Positions 6,760 to 10,040 of a stretch of DNA of 10,040 nucleotides are shown one piece after another (position 1 is the stretch's first letter; the number at the start of each line of letters is the position of its first letter). The position numbers were made by a program, and so were the translations under genes. Origin of the DNA: Phycisphaerales bacterium (lineage in GTDB: Bacteria > Planctomycetota > Phycisphaerae > Tepidisphaerales > Tepidisphaeraceae). The DNA lies in NCBI GenBank assembly GCA_003153655.1, contig PMAK01000211.1, positions 1-10,040 on the forward strand. Direction: 5' to 3'. Below the pieces are notes generated by a model. It did no database searches, had not been told where the DNA came from, and saw nothing but the letters and a program-made list of their open reading frames with translations.

Positions 6760-7745
6760 TCCAGGCAATCCTGTTCCTCGTCCCACTGACAGCCTATGCC
6801 GAAAAACAATCAGGAGACTCCGTGACAACCAAGGTGAAGGTCGAGCACGTCGCATATCGAGGATTCACCGATGCCGTCCGAATCTCCAACGGGTCCGTTG
6901 AAGCGATTGTCGTGCCATCCATCGGCGGCAGACTGATGCGATTTGCAACAATCGGCGGCGAGAATGTTCTCTGGGAAAATCCAACGGTGCCGATATCCCA
7001 GGCGGGCCAATCGGGAAACTGGGGCGGCGAAAAAAGTTGGCCCTGGCCACAGGATGACTGGACCGATCGTACCGGGCAGGGGTGGCCTCCTCCCCCTGCA
7101 TCCGATCAATATGCGTATCAGTGCCAGATCGAACCAGACGGCGTGAAACTCACCTCACAAACATTGGCCGGCTACGACCTGCAAATTGTCCGCGAGTTTA
7201 AGATGTCGCCGGCTGGGGCTGAGTTGATTCAGAACATTTCGTTCGCGGCCACAGGACCCGCGGCCGCCCAGACTCCCGCAGGTGTCTGGTCCATCGCCGA
7301 AGTTCCGGTGACCAAGAATATTTTTGTGCGTCAGACCGCGGGCACTTTCCGCGCGCTTGGTTTTTCGGCCTGGCCTACGCCCGGAAAATCTATCGCCGGA
7401 ATTCTGGTTCTCGATCGGCCAGCTGATCACAAAAGCAAGATTGGCTTGGACGCCGACTTGATTGCGGTGGCGATCAGGAATCAACTTCTCTCGATAGAGC
7501 TTCGCGATGTCTCTCCACCCGCGGCCGGCTATGTCGCGGGAGAACGGGCGCAGCTTTATACCGAGCCGGATTCTTCGCCCGAGGTCGCCGGGCTGGGAGG
7601 ATTTACGGAATTGGAATTCACATCACCCACGGGGATCGTCAGCACTCAGCCGGTCCGAATGACCACGGTCTGGAAGTTAGAACCGTTGACCCAGGCTGAC
7701 GACCCGGCAGCAATTGCGCGAAAATTGTCGACGAAACCGAAATAG
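6678..7745 (+). CDS. Exported protein with probable galactose-mutarotase-like (DUF4380) domain
   Basis: This 355-residue protein carries an unusually long N-terminal signal region: a basic stretch (Lys2, Arg4, Arg7, Lys9), a hydrophobic core about 23-37 and a likely signal peptidase site after AYA (39-41). The rest is beta-rich. VPSIGGRLMRF (79-89), LWENP (98-102) and WGGEKSWPWPQ (115-125) resemble the DUF4380 family, whose members have an aldose-1-epimerase/galactose-mutarotase-like beta-sandwich. No enzymatic activity is established for it that I can cite, and I see no certain catalytic residues. Secretion plus a carbohydrate-type fold next to a pectinesterase suggests a role with sugars or cell-surface polysaccharide, which is inference. 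The start ATG and first 22-23 codons lie in the inverted-repeat element, so the native start may be elsewhere; no strong ribosome site precedes ATG 6678. The stop converges on the pectinesterase with a 30-base gap and no clear terminator. Confidence 0.8.
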   Translation: MKIRCTRIKTSLHFSLPSASLWLHLVLLQAILFLVPLTAYAEKQSGDSVTTKVKVEHVAYRGFTDAVRISNGSVEAIVVPSIGGRLMRFATIGGENVLWENPTVPISQAGQSGNWGGEKSWPWPQDDWTDRTGQGWPPPPASDQYAYQCQIEPDGVKLTSQTLAGYDLQIVREFKMSPAGAELIQNISFAATGPAAAQTPAGVWSIAEVPVTKNIFVRQTAGTFRALGFSAWPTPGKSIAGILVLDRPADHKSKIGLDADLIAVAIRNQLLSIELRDVSPPAAGYVAGERAQLYTEPDSSPEVAGLGGFTELEFTSPTGIVSTQPVRMTTVWKLEPLTQADDPAAIARKLSTKPK

Positions 7746-7775
7746 AAATCCCCAAGAATCGATCCACTTCTTACT

Positions 7776-8795
7776 TCATGGCTGCGTCGTTGGCGCATTC
7801 CCCTTCCACGGCGCCCAATCGTCATTCCCCTTGAGGAAATTCTCCATCTCAAATAGCTTTGCATCCTCCTTCGTCAGTTGTCGCGACCAATCCACGCGAT
7901 GATCCGTTGTCGCGCCGGGTCCGGTGCAGGCATATTCGGCATAAAAAACTTTCATGTCCGCGTCCGTCGGCCTCCATTTCAGCCATCCGGCCGGACTGAT
8001 TTGTGAGCCCATTTCACAGTTCAGATACGCCACACGCGCATGCGACCGCCATGGCCGCCCGAGATAGACCGATCCATCCGGCACACCCGCTATGGCCGTC
8101 AGCTTGCAATGCGTCAGGACGTATCCCGTCGTCTGACTGTCGTCGGTGCGCGATTGGGCCGTTAAATATCCTTTGCCGCTGCTTTGAATTTCGCACTGAT
8201 CGAACACCGCCGTCGCATTTCCAAAGATAAAATCGACGTCCCCGCGGATCAGACATTTGTAATAATACTGACGCCCGGAGTTGGCATATAACGTGTCCTG
8301 ATTGGCCAGCATCCGGCAATTTCGGAATACGGCCTGTTCGGAATCCACCCCCAGCGCCACGGTCTGCGCCACCGTCTTGCGCGGCCCGGCCGGATCTTCA
8401 AATGTGATGTTGTCGGCCTCAAATCCCTTTCCGGTAACCGTCACGCTCAATGAGCCAAACGTCCCCAGCGGCTTGCCGTTTGGACCGGGCTTTTTCGCGA
8501 AATCGTCATACGTCAGGATCGTCTTCTCGGCATCCTGCCCGATCAAATGGATGAGCGGCTGCTTAATATGAATTTTCCCGCGATAGGTTCCGGGCTCGAT
8601 GTAAATAACCTTAACCGTCGGGTTGTCGGCGGGAATCGAATCGATCGCCTCTTGAACAGTCTTGAAATTCCCGCTTCCATCCAACGCGACGATGATATTC
8701 GCCGCAACGCCGTTGACGGTTCCGCCCGCCGCTAGCGCGATATCCGCTCGAACAAGAATCGCCAACACCGCGATCCAGGCAATGCGATTCAACAT
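7776..8795 (-). CDS. Secreted pectinesterase (carbohydrate esterase family 8)
   Basis: This 339-residue enzyme removes methyl esters from pectin, preparing polygalacturonate for lyases or hydrolases. It has the right-handed beta-helix pattern of the family and its catalytic signature. In the longer numbering from 8804 these are Gln147 in AQTVAL, acid/base Asp170 in NQDTLY, nucleophile Asp191 in GDVDFIFGNA, and Arg250/Trp252 in YLGRPW. The N terminus NRIAWIAVLAILVRADIALA is a cleavable signal peptide, so the protein is exported. I place the start at ATG 8795: GAGAGGA (8805-8811) abuts the ATG at 8804 directly, which is too close, but is nine bases from 8795. A start at 8804 would add three residues (MFA). 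Length is normal for bacterial CE8 enzymes without extra binding modules. It converges on the DUF4380-like gene; no linked lyase or regulator is in view. Confidence 0.94.
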   Translation of the reverse strand: MLNRIAWIAVLAILVRADIALAAGGTVNGVAANIIVALDGSGNFKTVQEAIDSIPADNPTVKVIYIEPGTYRGKIHIKQPLIHLIGQDAEKTILTYDDFAKKPGPNGKPLGTFGSLSVTVTGKGFEADNITFEDPAGPRKTVAQTVALGVDSEQAVFRNCRMLANQDTLYANSGRQYYYKCLIRGDVDFIFGNATAVFDQCEIQSSGKGYLTAQSRTDDSQTTGYVLTHCKLTAIAGVPDGSVYLGRPWRSHARVAYLNCEMGSQISPAGWLKWRPTDADMKVFYAEYACTGPGATTDHRVDWSRQLTKEDAKLFEMENFLKGNDDWAPWKGNAPTTQP

Positions 8796-8804
8796 CGCAA
8801 ACAT

Positions 8805-8811
8805 TCCTCTC
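8805..8811 (-). promoter_or_regulatory. Ribosome binding site that decides the pectinesterase start
   Basis: GAGAGGA on the minus strand directly touches ATG 8804 but has normal spacing to ATG 8795. The second ATG is therefore preferred. Confidence 0.55.
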
Positions 8812-8898
8812 CCGGCGTCATTGCCGAAAGAGGAATTCTAAACAAAAGCATCCAACGATGGGAATCACAACTTTGGTTAAATCGTTTGCATTTGATTG

Positions 8899-9486
8899 TC
8901 ATGGCGGCGGCATGCCATCCGGCGGACCGCCCGGTGGCCCATCATGCGGTGGCCCATCATGCGGCGGCCCATTGTGTGGTGGACCTCCTCCAGGTGGATG
9001 CGGTGGAAAATCATCACCAAGCTCTCCCGGACCACGCGGCCCATCTGGCGGACGCGGTGGAGGCGGCAACATCCGGCTCCGCAGATCCTCGAACCGCTCG
9101 TGCCATCTCTGAAACTGCGCGGGATTCAAAACCTGCTTCATCTGGTCATTCAACTTGTCATATTCCCCCTTCATCTGCGGCCCCATCTTCTCGCGGATCG
9201 CCTGGAGCGCTGCATTTCGCTGCTGATAAATCTCCTTCACCTTCGCCGCCTGATCATCCGACAGCAGCAGTTCCTCGCGCAGGCGGCCAACCATATCGTT
9301 CACCCGCGGCGTTGGCGCTTCCCCAAACATCGGCGGCGGCGGGCGATGCATGATTGCCACGCCCCACCCGGTCGCCCCACCGCCGGCGAATATGATTATC
9401 GCCAGCGCGATCATCTTTGTCGCTCGACACTTGCGGCAGCTCCCGTTCGTTACGGGAGCAGAAATTGTCGGCATTGGTTCACTCAT
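8899..9486 (-). CDS. Membrane-anchored Spy/CpxP/CnrX-like periplasmic sensor protein with Pro-Gly-His-Asp tail
   Basis: This 195-residue protein has a short cytosolic N terminus with a CRKC motif (Cys17, Cys20), one membrane span (about 24-46) and a periplasmic part. The periplasmic core (about 58-140) is helical and charged, with LLLSDDQAAKVKEIYQQRNAAL (73-94) and VLNPAQFQRWHERFEDL (119-135). These are the two LTxxQ-like helices typical of the Spy/CpxP/ZraP and metal-resistance (PF13801-like) families, which include the nickel/cobalt sensor CnrX. The tail (141-195) is low complexity, with GPPHD/GPPHN repeats and His163, 171, 176 and 181 that could bind metal. The start ATG overlaps the upstream gene's stop as ATGA, and GAGGTG lies eight bases upstream. 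Expected role: periplasmic stress or metal sensing for the linked sigma factor. The fold call is good; the ligand is unknown. Confidence 0.75.
   Translation of the reverse strand: MSEPMPTISAPVTNGSCRKCRATKMIALAIIIFAGGGATGWGVAIMHRPPPPMFGEAPTPRVNDMVGRLREELLLSDDQAAKVKEIYQQRNAALQAIREKMGPQMKGEYDKLNDQMKQVLNPAQFQRWHERFEDLRSRMLPPPPRPPDGPRGPGELGDDFPPHPPGGGPPHNGPPHDGPPHDGPPGGPPDGMPPP
8933..8977. repeat. 15-bp tandem repeat in the sensor-protein tail
   Basis: Two identical 15-base copies (8933-8947, 8948-8962) are followed by a diverged third (8963-8977). On the coding minus strand each encodes a GPPHD-type pentapeptide. The in-frame unit can change length without breaking the gene. Confidence 0.85.
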
Positions 9487-9755
9487 GGCATCTGCACCTC
9501 CGCCGCCTGAAAAAGCGGCTCGATTGAATCAGTCTTCGTTGATTTATTTCCATGCAATGCGATCGCCAGCACTACGCACGCCGCCATTGCCGACACTGCA
9601 GCCGACCACGCAAACGGCGCAAGCCGCTGCTCGCGCGCCATCTGTTGCTTCCGCCGACCAGTAGCCAGCATCGCCGCGATCCTCACATTCGTTTCGGGTG
9701 CGACTTCCGCCCGAGCCCGTCGGGCGAGCGCATCCACCATTTCAAGCGGGTCCAT
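9483..9755 (-). CDS. Small single-span membrane protein, candidate anti-sigma factor
   Basis: This 90-residue protein has a charged cytosolic N-terminal half (residues 1-48, with several Arg/Lys and a helical pattern), one transmembrane segment (about 49-68) and a short periplasmic tail ending VQMP. I recognise no named domain; there is no zinc-binding HxxxCxxC anti-sigma motif. Its position directly after an ECF sigma gene, its size and its topology fit a membrane-bound anti-sigma factor such as CnrY (about 95 residues), which holds the sigma factor until a periplasmic sensor signals. Translation looks coupled on both sides: its start lies 14 bases inside the sigma gene, with a strong TAGGAGT ribosome site (9761-9767), and its stop forms ATGA with the sensor gene's start. 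The gene is secure from this packing; the anti-sigma role is inferred from context only. Confidence 0.72.
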   Translation of the reverse strand: MDPLEMVDALARRARAEVAPETNVRIAAMLATGRRKQQMAREQRLAPFAWSAAVSAMAACVVLAIALHGNKSTKTDSIEPLFQAAEVQMP

Positions 9756-10040
9756 GACTGACTCCTAAAATCTCCGTGAGATTTTTTCGCTCGATGATTT
9801 TCCGCAGTCGATTGCGCGCCCGATATAAACGCATCTTCACCATTGCGGCGTTCCACCCGGTCCTCTCGGCAATTTCGCTGATGTTGCAATCATCGAAGTA
9901 CATAAACGTCAGCACCAACCGGTCCGCTGCCGGCAAAAGCGCCAGCAACCTGTGAAGCGTTTCGGCCGCCTCGGCCGCGTCACCGGCCCTGCTCTCCGGA
10001 GCCGGGATCTCCAACCCAAGCGGCTCCGTTATTTGCTTGC
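9742..10040 (-). CDS. ECF sigma factor, C-terminal part (region 4), 5' end beyond the window
   Basis: The visible 98 residues are the end of an extracytoplasmic-function sigma-70 factor, which directs RNA polymerase to stress or signal-specific promoters. The frame stays open to the window edge; a TTG at 10014 is internal, not the start. The sigma region 4 pattern is clear: LLALLPAADRLVLTFMYFDDCNISEIAERTG, then the DNA-recognition helix region WNAAMVKMRLYRARNRLRKII. The acidic/Ala-rich stretch before it is the linker from region 2, which is off the window. The coding end overlaps the next gene by 14 bases, so sigma factor, small membrane protein and periplasmic sensor are one operon. ECF factors of this type commonly activate their own operon, but the promoter is outside the window. 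Confidence 0.92.
   Translation of the reverse strand, partial: KQITEPLGLEIPAPESRAGDAAEAAETLHRLLALLPAADRLVLTFMYFDDCNISEIAERTGWNAAMVKMRLYRARNRLRKIIERKNLTEILGVSHGPA

Noticed and set aside
8835..8840. TAGAAT on the minus strand as a -10 box for the pectinesterase
   Set aside because: No acceptable -35 element lies 15-19 bases upstream, so I do not list it as a promoter.
8933..8977. Short tandem repeats considered as a CRISPR array
   Set aside because: The units are 15 bases, contiguous, without spacers, and in frame within a coding sequence.
8858..9353. Plus-strand open frames giving Gly-rich or His/Ala-rich proteins opposite the sensor gene
   Set aside because: They mirror the 15-bp repeat and GC-rich tail of the minus-strand gene. 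The minus strand has a ribosome site, overlap with its neighbour and a recognisable fold.
9742..10014. Complete small gene starting at TTG 10014
   Set aside because: The frame remains open to the window edge and the content is only region 4 of a sigma factor, so the true start is beyond the window.

Overview
The window looks like a chromosomal segment of a Gram-negative bacterium, most likely from the Planctomycetota or a related PVC lineage. This is inferred from protein style (a ClpC-type ATPase with a UVR segment, a pectinesterase, an exported protein that looks like DUF4380, an ECF sigma factor with a periplasmic sensor-like partner) and from a dispersed-type inverted repeat. I ran no database search, so the taxonomy is tentative. 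There are eleven protein genes, no RNA genes, no CRISPR array and no insertion sequence. No gene-free stretch exceeds 300 bases.

Layout: (1) 1-1593 (+) is the 3' part of a clpC-like gene, ending in a strong hairpin terminator (1613-1657) that is symmetrical enough to work in both directions. (2) 1667-2105 (-) is a hicB-hicA toxin-antitoxin pair with its own extended -10 promoter; it converges on clpC and shares the terminator. (3) 2148-5885 (-) is a three-gene sugar ABC importer operon in the order permease, lipoprotein binding protein, double ATPase. (4) 5886-6050 is a divergent intergenic region. (5) 6051-6650 (+) is a RutE-type nitroreductase, followed at 6678-7745 (+) by an exported protein with a probable galactose-mutarotase-like (DUF4380) domain. 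The start codon and signal peptide of that second gene lie inside a short inverted-repeat element. (6) 7776-8795 (-) is a secreted pectinesterase. (7) 8899-10040 (-) is a tightly overlapping cassette: an ECF sigma factor (5' end outside the window), a 90-residue single-span membrane protein and a membrane-anchored Spy/CpxP/CnrX-like protein with a Pro/Gly/His/Asp repeat tail.

How they fit together: the pectinesterase, the sugar importer and the DUF4380-like protein suggest use of plant or algal polysaccharide, but the importer's substrate cannot be read from the sequence. The cassette at the right end has the architecture of an extracytoplasmic signalling unit (sigma factor, anti-sigma candidate, periplasmic sensor), comparable to cnrYXH of Cupriavidus, and is the most interesting part of the window. 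HicBA is a probable accessory insertion between the clpC terminator and the ABC operon.
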